NCBI GenBank assembly: GCA_003313425.1
Contig: NHZP01000045.1
Span: forward strand, 186,001-250,000
Direction of reading: 5' to 3'
DNA length: 64,000 nucleotides
Source: Pseudopyrenochaeta lycopersici
Taxonomy: Eukaryota; Ascomycota; Dothideomycetes; Pleosporales; Pseudopyrenochaetaceae
The notes below the pieces were generated by a model, which made no database searches, had not been told where the DNA came from, and worked only from the letters and a program-made list of their open reading frames with translations. Position numbers and translations under genes: made by a program. Each line of letters opens with the position of its first letter. Position 1 is the first letter of the stretch. This document shows, one piece after another, positions 22,794 to 34,317 of the stretch.

Positions 22794-23586
22794 ATGATGA
22801 ATTTGGCAACACCACGCCCCGACGACGTGGCTGTCGTCATCGTGCAAGGCTCTTTTCAGACACCTTTGGTCTACAAGAAACTCGTGGATGGCCTGGAGGC
22901 ACGGGATTTTTCAACATTACTCCCAGTACATCCCAGTTGCAGCAAGACAGAGGATCCCGAATTCCCCTCTAAGACGTTACTTGATGATACAAATGGTGTC
23001 AAAAGGGTCGTTGAGAAGCTCGTGAAAGATGAAAGCAAGACAGTCGTAGTTGTTATGCATTCGTATGGCGGTCTTGTCGGAAGTAACGCCATTGATGAGG
23101 AACTGAGCTTTTTGCATCGAAGATCTGCGGGGTTGGCAGGAGGCGTCCTCCATCTCTTCTACATTGCATCATTTGTGCTCGATAAACAGCAATCTGTGCT
23201 GGGAGTGTTTGGTGAATCACCAAATAATGATGTAAGGGTGGGTTAACGAATCATACTTGGCAATAATTATGGCGCTTATCCTTAAATAGGAGGCTGGACG
23301 ATTCTATCCGAAGGGAGGAGCATCGCTACTTTACAACGATCTCCCCGCAGATGAAGCAGCAGAGTGGGAAGCTCGCTTGATTCCACAATCACATGCTGTT
23401 CAAAAGACAAAGATCGAACGCACGGCATACAAGTACATATCGTCGACCTACTTGGTATGTGAGGAGGACAAGGCAGTAGCTCCTCAATATCAAGAAATGT
23501 TTGCCAAAGCTGCAGGCGCGAAAGTATCCAAGTGTAATACTAGCCATTCGCCTATGGCTCAGTCAACCGGAAATGTTAGTGGATAA
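22794..23586 (+). CDS. Alpha/beta hydrolase, C-terminus disrupted
   Basis: Exons 22794-23231 and 23290-23586 give about 244 residues. The family is the small fungal alpha/beta hydrolase type: VVIVQGSFQTP at the first strand, the nucleophile elbow MHSYGG, and the terminal catalytic histidine region NTSHSPMAQ. The frame then ends at a TAA. Just beyond, reading frames resume the expected ending: one frame gives PEMLVDK across 23560-23590, another gives VIEGALEEVK followed by TAG at 23626-23628. Two compensating frame changes would therefore restore the family's usual end. The core active site is kept, so activity is possible, but this is either a young pseudogene or has assembly errors. The substrate is unknown. 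Confidence 0.65.
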
Positions 23587-23941
23587 ATTGAGACAGTGAT
23601 CGAAGGAGCACTTGAGGAAGTCAAATAGCCCGGATGAAGAAATGGGGGTTCTTCCGTAGCTCGCAATGCATAGATTGTTGGCGATGATTTGTGAGATGAT
23701 TATGCTCCAAAAAAAAAGCGCAATAGGCTCTCTTCGGGTCAGGATATGCGTCCGAACTTAAGGGCCATGATGGATGACGGCTGCGCAAGGTAATCCTATT
23801 TCAGTGCCTTGATCTGGTGTCCTATAGAAAGGGAATGCATATATCTGCCGAGGCCGTAGTGGATTGATATCTGAACGAATATGGAATTCTTGATCATGAT
23901 GACCTGTGGGAAGGATGGTAGAAGGCCAGAAGATCATTGAA

Positions 23942-24130
23942 CTATATAATACATGCAACTAACCATAGAAAGTAATATGAGCCATCGTCCCGTCCCATAC
24001 GCTTGATGAAATCTATGCGCGTATAAATTCGTAGCCCACAGACGAATGAAGCTACCGCAGCGAGGCTCCACACAACAATTTCCACGGTGGGTGTAAGACT
24101 TTCTTTGTCGAGATTGCTATCATTCGACAT
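23942..24130 (-). pseudogene. N-terminal fragment of a PTH11-like/rhodopsin-domain membrane protein
   Basis: An ATG at 24130 begins about 62 residues with one clear membrane helix (IVVWSLAAVASFVCGLRIY) and the following TRIDFIKRMGRDD, typical of the start of fungal rhodopsin-like integral membrane proteins. The frame stops soon after and I find no continuation, so it looks like a truncated relic. Confidence 0.5.
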
Positions 24131-24748
24131 CTCACTAACTGTTCGTTACAAAAATCGACGCAAAAATGACTAGGTAATGATGGCAACAGTAGACGGCCTA
24201 GTTTGGAGAGAAATTCTGACCCACAAGATAACAGCGCATCATCACAGTCTCAACCATTAGGGTGCTAATAAGCGCTTTCCAAGGCTGGGTAGCAGAAATT
24301 GTTCTACTCATTGCTTCGCTTACTAGCATTAGAGGCTTTCTGGGTTCCATGCAGGAATCAAGAGGCAACCCCGGTCGGTCAGCGGGAGGCACAGTATTGT
24401 GCGACAGAAACATCCTAGCATCCCAGCATCCCAGCATCCCCAATTTGCGAAATTTACGGCACGGTTGTGGAATTACCATGCCGTATAACAGATACATGGC
24501 ACCACCAGATGGAGGATTGTCAGATATTGATTAGATGCGGGTGCCTATTCAAGGCAGGTGGTAGTCGTCACGACACCGCCCCCTCTCCCCACCCACCAGT
24601 TGGCTGGTTTATGCACATCCGCCGAGCCTTTGAAGAAAGCTGTGTGCTCACACAGTATAACTACTATTTGTTTTCACTTGTGAGGCTCCATTTTGTGGCA
24701 CTCATTGCGGCTATTCGAAACTCATTATACCCACAAGTGCGGTTTTGA

Positions 24749-26173
24749 TTGAATCATATAGTGGCTTTTCAGGCATCTTCGCTCATTGCACAGCTGTCAG
24801 TACTGTCAGGGCAATCAGATTTTGCGTCAAATACCAAAAAACAGCATGAGGCCTTAAGCATCACGAGAAGAATTGATGCAGCACTTCGGAAGCCAGAGGA
24901 TGCAGCCATAGAACTATGTTTCTATGTAAGTTAGTCCCGTTTTGCACCAAATAACGTCAGTGACTTGTTCTCAAAGCCCATCTTTACCGCATCAGCTCGT
25001 GTCGCTATAGATATGAATCTCTTCCATCTCATAGGGGAAAGCCCCAAGCCAATATCAGTAGCAGCACTCGCGAAAGCCTCAGGCGCCGCAGAAAGCCTCA
25101 TCGGTATGCTTTTCTTTCGATTCCTCAATACATTTCGCATTATTTGACTAAAGCTACGATACAGTCCGTTTGCTTCGCCCGCTCTCCGCTCTCCATTTTG
25201 TCCAAGAAGTGGACGAAAGTGTATGGAGTGCGACTCCAATCACGAAAGCCATGTGTGTTCCATCCATCCAGGCTGCTCACATCCATTTGTATGTCTTGTA
25301 CTATTTGCAATTGCTTGGCAAGGAGTACTGATATGTTTACAGCTGGGATCAAGGGACAACTTCTGCGGCTCACATGCCCTCCTTTTTCAAAGATACAAGA
25401 TATCAACAGCCTGAAGATCCCAGAAATGGTCTGTATCAGTATTCTTTCAACATAGACAAAGAGGCATTTCAATATTGGCACACTCTTCCGCATGTTTTGG
25501 ATAACTTCAACACCGCCATGGCTGGCATACGGGGATCGCGGCCTAGCTGGATTGAGTGGTGGCCGGTGCAAACACATATTTTTGACAAAGAGTTTGACGA
25601 AACTTCTGCTTTGTTGGTGGACGTTGCCGGTGGGCGTGGCCATGATGTCCAAGCATTCCAGCAGAAATTCCCGAATCACAAAGGAAAGCTCGTCCTACAA
25701 GATCTGCCTCCCGTCATTGACGACATTCGGGAGCTCGATGAAGGAATTGAAAGAGTCAAGTATGATTTCTTTACTCCACAGCCCATAAAAGGTGCGTATT
25801 GAAAGAACTATATCGTGTCGGCACGCCTGAAGTAAACGCAAACACTGACGGCGCGACAGGAGCACGGGTGTACTTTTTCCACTTCATCATGCACGACTGG
25901 TCCGATGATGTGTGCCAGGGCATTCTTACACGAACAGCAGAGGCGATGAAGAAAGGTTATTCTAAGCTCTTGTTAAATGAGTTCATCCTCCCGAACCGGG
26001 GCTGTCCGCTCTTCCCTGCTGGATTCGACTTGCAAATGATGACAATGCATGCAGCTCAGGAGAGAAATGAAACCCAGTGGAATCGATTGCTCGGGAGCGC
26101 AGGGCTGAAGGTGAAAAGATTTTGGCAACCAGAGAGTGGTGGTGAAGGAATCATTGAAGCAGAGTTGAATTAA
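24749..26173 (+). CDS. O-methyltransferase (COMT type), start codon uncertain
   Basis: Five exons (24749-24925, 24977-25103, 25165-25288, 25343-25791, 25860-26173) join without interruption to about 396 residues. The SAM loop is DVAGGRG (about residues 236-242) and the catalytic histidine is in MHDWSDD (about residue 304). The N-terminal winged-helix region is complete and homologous-looking from HIVAFQASS onward. However, the first codon of that frame is TTG, a stop precedes it, and no in-frame ATG occurs in exon 1. Either a short upstream exon was missed or the start codon has been lost. It is not closely similar to the cluster methyltransferase at 4346 beyond the fold. Its substrate is unknown. 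Confidence 0.75.
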
Positions 26174-27755
26174 CGTTCACTTCTAAATTCGAAAACAGAA
26201 CAAAGTAACTGACCATAGTAGAAGACTTTCTACCTGTTAGAATAACAATAGTCTTCAGAAGAACAAAATCACAATAATATAACCCTTTGCCTTGAAAATA
26301 TAATGAAACTACAATGCTTTCCTATTCGACACATCCAGCGTCAAGAAAGAAGATGGTTTTTGATTCGACGAGCAACAGTCCTGTCGGTGTGCTGTGACAC
26401 GGTAAGGTTTTATGTGTAACTTTAGGAAAAATCTGTCATTACAGTTAACCGATCTTCTTGGGTTAGATAGTAGTTTTTTATCGTCGCTTGACGTGCCGTC
26501 TTCGACGTTGCTTTCATCAATCCACATTCTATCAAATTTTCGGCCACAGCCACAGAAGATCCCCAACTTCGCCATTGATCTTTATTCCCCAAGAGGCAAC
26601 AAAAGCGTTACCATCATAATCATCCAGGCTATTCCACGTCTTTTCTCTAAATCTTTCTTTCAGTATCTCCGCTTTTTCCTACCGTTGTACATAATAACAA
26701 TCTGCAAACAAACATCATCCGGTTCGGGGTCGTTCTCCTCCTCACCACCATCCATATCTATGTCGTATTCGCTCACCACTACTCCGCCCATGCTAGGCCA
26801 AGCTACACTCACCCAACATCTCTCTCACTGTAACCATTATGCGAGACTGAATGTACAGTAAAAGCAGCTATTTCCCAAATTATCTTTGATAAAGATGTAT
26901 AGTTTATTTACGAGCTAGCAAGATAGAAGCTTTAGCAAGATCTTTACTTAGTGAGGAACATTAAAGTCTAACTTTTTCTTTTAGCAATATCTCTATAGCT
27001 ACGAAGGCTAGAGAGCTAATTCATAGCTTATTTTAAAAAGAAAAAGTAGAACAATAACTCTAGTTCAAGAGATTGGTCTACATCCAGCTACTAGGTTTTG
27101 GGTTAGCTTGCAGACATTGCAGGCGTTGAGACGATTGACAGGATTGTGAACGTAGTGAACATTGCGGACATTGCACGACCGTTGCAGGTTGATGCAGAGA
27201 CCTGCAACGACTAGCAGTTATACTGTTACTCGCAGTACAGTTGCACGTTTACGCAAAATCGCACCCTCAAAAACTTTTCCCGATGTAACCTAACCTATAC
27301 CTATCCGCCAGCCTAGTCCTATAGATTAGAATATAGCGTTCTGAGTCTTAATCTGATACCTATGAAAAGGGGAAAAAATTACTATGCACTAGCCTTGTTC
27401 AAGCGTGATTCAAGTCTTTTTCGTCAAACTATAATTAATAAAAGTTAGTATGGCGGACTACTTGCTCATCCAGACGTCTTACTTTACACAATGTTACTAT
27501 AGCACTATTTAGTAACGTCTAAACTACTTAACCCTTAGATTCTTCCACCTATCTTCCTACTACAATATATACATGCAGTACTCATATTCTGAAGTCGCTA
27601 CTTATATTAATAAGATAATCAATTTGCCTTTGTCTAAAAGTATCACTCTCCAGCTTTGTGCTATCCAGACTAAACACAATATTTATTGCATTCTTGTTCG
27701 TCCAGGTCGGCCATTTTAAGTTAGAACCCGGGGCTACTCCTTGTTAACATCTCTT
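26174..27755. other. Gene-poor spacer
   Basis: About 1.6 kb. A plus-strand open frame at 26412-26861 is Ser/Leu-rich low-complexity text without homology cues and I do not accept it as a gene. From 26880 on the DNA is AT-rich. A GC-richer island at about 27080-27290 carries repeated TTGCAGG/ATTGC words and a hairpin. Confidence 0.5.
27180..27209. repeat. Perfect 10-bp inverted repeat (hairpin)
   Basis: CGTTGCAGGT at 27180-27189 and its reverse complement at 27200-27209, with a 10-nt loop. It lies in an island of TTGCAGG-like words within AT-rich DNA. It may be the remnant of a small transposable element. Confidence 0.55.
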
Positions 27756-29342
27756 TTATATAATTGAACATGTTGTACGCTTACTGTTCTTAGCATTTGG
27801 AGACAAGTCAGTTACAAAGTTCAGAAACATCCTGCTTATAGTATCACTGACGCGGAGATACTTCTGCCGAACCTTCGTAGATTTGGAGTCGAGATGATTA
27901 ATTGAATAGCCTGCACCATCAGTGTTCCTGAATACGAAAGGAACTTCCGTGAAATGAGTGGCACCAAAAGTGCTCCTGTCAAACCCGTTTGGAACCACAT
28001 TAAAGCGGTAGCTGTATGCAGGGACTCCATATCGGGCCCAAGATTCGGTGACTAAGCGTCTCGCAGCAATGAACATTATGTCCCCCTGATATAGTGTAGC
28101 TTTACCGTAGAGAGATCCATACTCTGCGCCAGGCTGTAGCAACACAGTGCCAAGATCCCGTTCAGCGTCTTGGTCAGAAAGATTGTTAACATATTGCTCT
28201 GCGACACTAGCTGCAGTTTCGTTTGAAAGACCTGGCCAGGATGCAACATAAGCTTGGAATTCGGCCGCAGTGCTTACTTGTGTACCGCCATTCATTTCAA
28301 GAAACGCCGATCCTTCGTTTGTGTTGGTTCCAATGAGGATAGGGCGCCTCACGAAATTTCCTCCTTTTACAAGTGCAGAAGGTGAGTCCATCAAGAAGTT
28401 CCCGTCCACTACAGGCATCCATAGGGGCCCCGGGAAAGCAGCTTTCAAGGTCTCCGCATCTACGGATCGGAGGCATTGGACAGCGTCAGTTGCATCTATG
28501 CAATTCGTTTGTCTCAAGACGCTGTTGTACAAAACGTCTTGTTCATCGATGGAAAGTAGGGGATAACCGGTCATCGGCGTGCCACTCTCACCAATGCCTG
28601 CACGGAAGAGGGAATCATCGCGCCCTCCATATGCGACGAAATGCAGCCCTACTGAGACCGCGCCAGCGGATTCACCCTGAATAGTTACTTTAGAAGGGTC
28701 TCCACCAAATGCAGCGATGTTGTCTTGGATCCAATGAAGAGCGAGCCGTTGGTCATAAAGCCCAAGATTCAAAATTCCAGCCTTTTGAAAGTCGCGACCA
28801 GGCAAAAAGCCAAATCCAGAGAGTCGATAGTTAAAGCTTACTCCAAGGATAGGTTTGCCGAGGCTAACAGACTCTTGTACAAGAAAGGACATGTTGTACC
28901 TCTGATCAGCAGAACCGCCCTCTTGGAAGCCACCTCCATAAATCCATACCAAAACAGGGAGATTGGCATTTTTACCTACGCCCGAAGGTCGGATAACATT
29001 GACTGTCAGACAATCTTCGCTCTCGTTGTGTGGAAACCCGGTTTGCGTAAAGCCATCGAGATCGACAGGGACTGAATAGCACCAATCGCTGTAGGCTGTG
29101 GCTTGTCTTTCAGTCCAGGTCTCGTTGACAGGCTGAGGATGGCTATATCTCAACTGTCCTACAGGGGGTTGCGCATATGGGATCCCTAAAAATAAGTCCT
29201 GGTGATATTGCGAGTTTCGAATTCCAAGAACTGTGCCGTTCGCTGTATCAGCGACCGGCTGGGGTTGAACATCGCCAAGGCTATTAGCAGAGCCCAATTC
29301 CAAGAGGGAAAAGAGCTGAACGATTATATATGCTGCGTGCAT
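27756..29342 (-). CDS. Type-B carboxylesterase/lipase, probably secreted
   Basis: A long open frame gives 528 residues from the ATG at 29342; the upstream extension to 29378 has only TTG. The N-terminus (MHAAYIIVQLFSLLELGSAN) looks like a signal peptide. The catalytic serine is Ser225 in GESAG, the oxyanion hole is YGGGF, the acid is in NTNEGSAF and the histidine in ATHFTEVPFVF. Conserved EDCLTVNV is present. The last ~20 residues diverge from the family and a GTAAGC donor occurs at the expected point, so a small C-terminal exon may be missing from this model. It is expected to hydrolyse esters outside the cell. A hAT transposon has inserted about 330 bp upstream of its start. Confidence 0.9.
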   Translation of the reverse strand: MHAAYIIVQLFSLLELGSANSLGDVQPQPVADTANGTVLGIRNSQYHQDLFLGIPYAQPPVGQLRYSHPQPVNETWTERQATAYSDWCYSVPVDLDGFTQTGFPHNESEDCLTVNVIRPSGVGKNANLPVLVWIYGGGFQEGGSADQRYNMSFLVQESVSLGKPILGVSFNYRLSGFGFLPGRDFQKAGILNLGLYDQRLALHWIQDNIAAFGGDPSKVTIQGESAGAVSVGLHFVAYGGRDDSLFRAGIGESGTPMTGYPLLSIDEQDVLYNSVLRQTNCIDATDAVQCLRSVDAETLKAAFPGPLWMPVVDGNFLMDSPSALVKGGNFVRRPILIGTNTNEGSAFLEMNGGTQVSTAAEFQAYVASWPGLSNETAASVAEQYVNNLSDQDAERDLGTVLLQPGAEYGSLYGKATLYQGDIMFIAARRLVTESWARYGVPAYSYRFNVVPNGFDRSTFGATHFTEVPFVFRNTDGAGYSINHLDSKSTKVRQKYLRVSDTISRMFLNFVTDLSPNAKNSKRTTCSII

Positions 29343-29668
29343 GTTAGGTTTTGGAAAGAATCTGATGAATTGGAACAATAGAGGTTTTTGGACTGCTGTT
29401 TTGCACAGGTTCCACTAAGATTTTAACAAGTACACCACTTTGACCAAACTTTAGCCGATTTATAATAATTGACGATCGGCTTCAGTTCGGAGTCCGCCTC
29501 GGCCTACATTAATAGCGAAGCGCGACTTCGGATGGATGGAGATAGTCTCCCGCATTTGTCACACTCTCTCTGGTGAAATTGATTGCTCCCCCAAAACCCT
29601 GGATCATCGAGTTTTCCCGATGAAAGACTGCTTGATTCTGTCGGTGTTGACATTAAAAATTACCTTCA

Positions 29669-29676
29669 GCAGTGAC
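29669..29676. repeat. Left 8-bp target-site duplication of the hAT element
   Basis: GCAGTGAC, identical to 32575-32582. Eight-bp duplications are characteristic of hAT insertions. Confidence 0.9.
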
Positions 29677-32574
29677 CAGGCTTGTCGTCAACAATTCAAT
29701 AAGGCTATTGGCACTTTTTGCCAATACCAAGATATTGGTTAACCGTTTTGCCAATACCAATAATGTGCCAATAATGTGTCAATAACGTGCTAATAAGGTT
29801 GCTAATACGCCTATCGCCAGTCTTAGCATAGTATAATAGTTCTACTCTACAAACAGACTTTCAGAATTAATAGTACGAGGGCTAGATAAGATGCTAGACT
29901 CTAGTGACTCACTCTGCGTATCGTCTAAAGGCATATGACTATCATTATCGCGTCTAAGGACTTCTAGGTTATCGTCTTGAATCCAACGCTCGTTAAGTGC
30001 TCTCAGCTCTGCTACATATTTACCGTCCCTCTAAATATATATACGTTGCTATAACTTTAAACACTCTCCTATCTTAATATTCTTTAATCTAAGCTTAATT
30101 CTTAACTATAATATAGTGCGACGAGCCCTAGAAAAGACACGTTCCGGCTTAGTAGATATAGAGGGACAAGAAAGAATATTAATAGCTATTTTTAATAAGT
30201 TTAGATAGCTCTTCTATTACTAAGGCTGTAGCTACTACTTATAAGGCTCTATGTTAAGAGGGAGCTTATAGGGATTATTCTTAGTAAAGGAGATAAACTT
30301 ATCTATAGCGTGTACAGCAAGCCTCTGCTTCTAGTGCTACTAGGCGAACTTATCTGTTACTATAGGATGTATTAAGATATTATCTACTATAGCAAGGTAT
30401 TTGCCCTTAAAGTTATTCTCCTAGTACTTCTACACCTTTAGATATATATCCTTTACTTATTTAGGCTCCTAAATACGTTCTAGATAGTTCTTTTAATAAG
30501 AAAGGTAAAAGAGTGTAGCTACGTAGTAGGCAGGGACCTTGTTAGCTTTAATAAAGTATTTATTAAAGGAATACTACGCTGTTTAAATACTGCTAAGAAG
30601 GGTAAGGTTATTCTTATATTACTCCTGTAAAATATTAGCTTTAGAATCTAGGTTTATATCTTAGTAGACTTTAGGAAAAATTAATATTACCTACCTTAGA
30701 TTCCTTTAAATAAGTAAGTATAAAGTCTATTATATATAGTGTTTAATCTAGGTAAGTAAAAGGGCTCTTATAGAACTTAGTAGCTTGTTTAAGAGGTTTA
30801 AGAAAGTCGCGAGTATAGTAGAGGAGCTCCTAATTACTAGGAGTAAGATAGTCCCTTTTAAGTTAGCTGTAGTTTAAGTGTAGGAACTTATTAACAGTAT
30901 CTTCGTTATCGCAAGCCACCTCTAGCATCTGAAGCCAGCTATTCTACTAGGTGTCGTTGTCTATTAGTATTATCTAGCCAGCTATCTGCTTAAACTTATA
31001 GTACTTATTATAATTAGATTAGAGCTACTTAACGAAGTTATAAAGCTTTCTAAGTAGGCCTATTTAACGCTATTTAATAGCTGTAGCTTCTTTAAAGTTC
31101 TCTGTTAGTGCCTTCTTAAAACTAAGTGTCTTATCCTCTGTAAGCTGCTTTATTATAGCTTTAATAGCTTCTTTATCCTTAGTAAATAAGAACGCTAAAG
31201 TAATACTATTAAGAATATACCCTTAGTAGCAGATTCTTTAGTAGGCTGCCTTCTAATTCTAGATATCTTTAAGTCTAAGCTAGGCCTTAAGTTAACAGCA
31301 GAGGACGTTATTAGTACCGTTATTATCGCTAATAAAGTAGCCTAGCTTTACCTATATCTTATACTTCTCTAGGTAAGGAAGAAGAGCTTTAAACTAGTAA
31401 ATTCCCTTCTTAGAGTCTAGTAGCTTAATAAATCTAAGAGTATACTTCTAAAAGATACTATTATAGTTAATAAAGTAGGCTATTATAGTAAAGAACTATT
31501 TATAATTAGGGCTACTCTAGGCGTCTATAGTAAGGTGTATTTTATATCCTGTATTAAGTATCTTAGCTTTAACTTCTTCTTAGCGTGAATTAAAGCAGGT
31601 TTTAATAACACGAGGGACAGTTATATAAGAATTAATAAGGAAGGGTTTTACTGCCGGATTAAGTTAAATAAGAATACTGCGTAATTCTAGCTATTTAACA
31701 GTATTATATAGTAAGTTCTAGGCTACGATAAGTTAAGCTAGAGCCTCTTAAACTTCCTCTCTCTTAATAACAGATAAAAACACCTCCCTCTGCACTTTCT
31801 CTCTCTTTTCGTTAACCTGCTCTTCTGTATTCTTAAATAACTTCTCTAGTAACATATTTATTACTTTCCTAACTAAAGACTCTTCCTCCTCTTTAATAAT
31901 TATACTATGCTTTAATTTTATATAGTTTTAAGCAGCGTTTGTTAACTAGATACTATACATAAGATAAGGAGTGTTATATTCTAGATCTGCACAGTACTAG
32001 ATTAGATTATAGTTCTTATTATACGTTAGTTTGCTAGGGCCTAGCCTCCGGGCGTAGGACTATATTCTAAGAGCTTGCTTTTTAGAAGATCTTATTACAG
32101 TATACTTACTAGAAGTAGACTAACTAGCAGTTTGTTTGCGGCTAGCTGCTAGCGTTAGAGATAAGTAATAAGCTATAGAAGCTGTATTATTTGCTTGTTC
32201 TGTAGAGTCTATATTTAATAAAATAGACTGTATGTAAATAGAATTTAATAAAGTTTAGTTGTTAATAGCTAGAATAACTTAGGGGGTGCTAAGTGTTTAA
32301 ATTTAAGGGGTTCTGTCAGCTAGCCGAGGCTTTGCCAAGCATCTACAACTACACTTAAAGAGCAGTAATATATTAAGCATTACTTATATATATAATTAAA
32401 TTACTGCTAATACGTAATTTGCAGCACTTATAAGGCTAGAAAATGCAGAAGAAACTATATAGTATTTGCTAATAAGCTGCTAATAAGGCTAGAACCCTAT
32501 TAGATTGGTATTAGTATTAGTATTGGCAATATATATTGGTATTAGCAATAATCCAACTGTTGACGACAAGCCTG
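29677..32574 (-). mobile_element. Degenerate hAT-family DNA transposon
   Basis: 2,898 bp bounded by terminal inverted repeats beginning CAGGCTTGTCGTCAACA (17 bp exact, then diverging) and flanked by the 8-bp duplication GCAGTGAC. CAGG...CCTG ends and 8-bp duplications identify hAT elements. The interior is extremely AT-rich and has no long ORF. On the minus strand around 30500-31100 a hAT-like transposase can still be glimpsed (for example NSWLQMLEVACDNED, KFLHLNYS, FLKPLKQATKFYKSPF), interrupted by many TAG codons, several at positions where Trp is expected. That pattern fits RIP. The termini are well preserved compared with the coding part. Confidence 0.88.
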
Positions 32575-32582
32575 GCAGTGAC
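32575..32582. repeat. Right 8-bp target-site duplication of the hAT element
   Basis: GCAGTGAC, identical to 29669-29676. Confidence 0.9.
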
Positions 32583-34317
32583 GCTCGATGAACGGCCGTA
32601 ATAGTATTTAGCTGTACCGGCCAAGACTAGATAACCCCGTAGTAAGAAGAGCGAAAGGTCGCCCTTCGTCTATGTTCCCTTATGTCTCAAGATGATCGAC
32701 CAACTACATCCCATCCGGAGCAGGCCATATACCTGCATATTACGTAGTCCCGCGACAACGTTTAGAAGCTCTCTACCTCGTATCTCCCCACCTCAAGCAT
32801 ACGACATGATACCTCCCCCATCTATATTGAGAGGCTGGCTTCCGGGTTGATTTTAATCGTCATGGCTGGCAAGCATCCAATCACACTATTATGCTCTATT
32901 ATTGAACCTAGAATATACGAATTCTCATCTTCTGCTTCAATATTGTCTACGTCAGGACACTGTTCGTCCAGCTTCATTTGCGTCGCCGTAAAACTTCGTT
33001 GAGAGGGCACATGTCCCCTCTCCCTCTGCCTGTGTATTCTTCGCGGCGCGGATGGTGACAATTTCAACTGTCTCTAGGAAGAACAAGTTAAGGAAACATT
33101 GAGAAAGTATTGAGAAAATAAAAATATGGTAGGAAGAAATGATATAGGAAGCAAGATTAGAGGGGTAGGAGTGCTCTGAAAGAGAACGCCTGAGAGAGCG
33201 AAGTGCTATCCTGGCAGCCTGGCAGCGAGGTAATGACATGTATCATCACTCAGCCGTGTTTTCTAATTCACCTCCGGGCAATAATTGATAGCTGCCTCGA
33301 GATAGACATACTGCAGCGTTGCAGTTGATGTGGGTGAGAGGCCTGCGTATTGGTGCAAATGGGGCCGGCAAAGGCGCAGGGATTGTTTTGAGTTGTTGCG
33401 GCCCACGCCAATAAAGCACTCCATCAGACTCTCATCATAAAGCAAGTGCGCTGGCTACTTGCCGACCGAACGGCTTTGCCCCGAGCTACAATAGCTGCGC
33501 ACCAAAATGTTTTCAAGGGAAAAATAAGGAGCCAGGCAACAGCTATCCACATAATACCACTTGTCTATTCAGGAGGAGCATAGGAGTCAGCTATATAGTC
33601 TAATTGAGCATATTTCATTGCAAGAGCCACCGCAAGGGTTGGAGTCGGAGCGTAGGAACCTGTCGCTGTACCTAGTGGGCAAGGAGCGCGGTACAATAGG
33701 TCAAGGGGTGTTGTTCGCAATATCTTCGTTTCAATATTACTTCTGGACGGCATTTCCGATCGACATTGACACTTGATGGTTGTTGAATATGGTGCTAAAA
33801 ATACAGGAGCTTATCAAGCTGCTTAAGATCTTGAGTCCACGCACTCCAAAATTGGAATTTAAACCTTGTTTTTAAAGGCATCTCAACTTTTCCGGGGACT
33901 GAAAATTGAGATTAAGGTGGCTGTAAAATCCCATGGCTAAACTGCCAGATTGAGCTTAGCATCAGGACAGTAGCCCTAAAATAAGGCTCTCCCAAAAGCG
34001 GAAAAAAAGGCGGCCAAAACTCTTTCGGCTTTGTTACCGGACTTTCTACTACGTAGATCATAACCAAGGTTAGCTATGACACGGCTTTATTCCTGAATAT
34101 GGAAGGACAGCCCGCTTGCGCTTAGTATCCTCATTATGCTCCACACTTAATTCGTATGAGGGCCTTAAATCAATGACTTTCCAGTACTGACGTTGTCTCA
34201 AGTCCCCGGTTCTTGCTTACGAAACTCGTTATCGATCAATGAAAATCTTCCTCTAGGAGCTGGGACATACGTGGTCGAGTCACTTTACATGTACTTTCTT
34301 CAACGATCCGCAACGCC
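32583..34317. other. Intergenic region between hAT element and epimerase
   Basis: About 1.7 kb with only short unsupported frames and the diverged repeat at about 33520-33770. The last few hundred bases serve as promoter for the epimerase at 34318. Confidence 0.5.
33520..33770 (+). repeat. Diverged dispersed repeat, copy 2 (possible LTR fragment)
   Basis: Same word order as 20620-20830 (GGCAACAG, CAGGAGG, AGCTATATA, TTGAGCA, AGGTCA, TTGTTCGCAA). Boundaries approximate. Confidence 0.4.

Noticed and set aside
26412..26861. 149-residue plus-strand open frame rich in Ser and Leu
   Set aside because: Low-complexity text, no motif, no splice or homology support; position in a gene-poor spacer.
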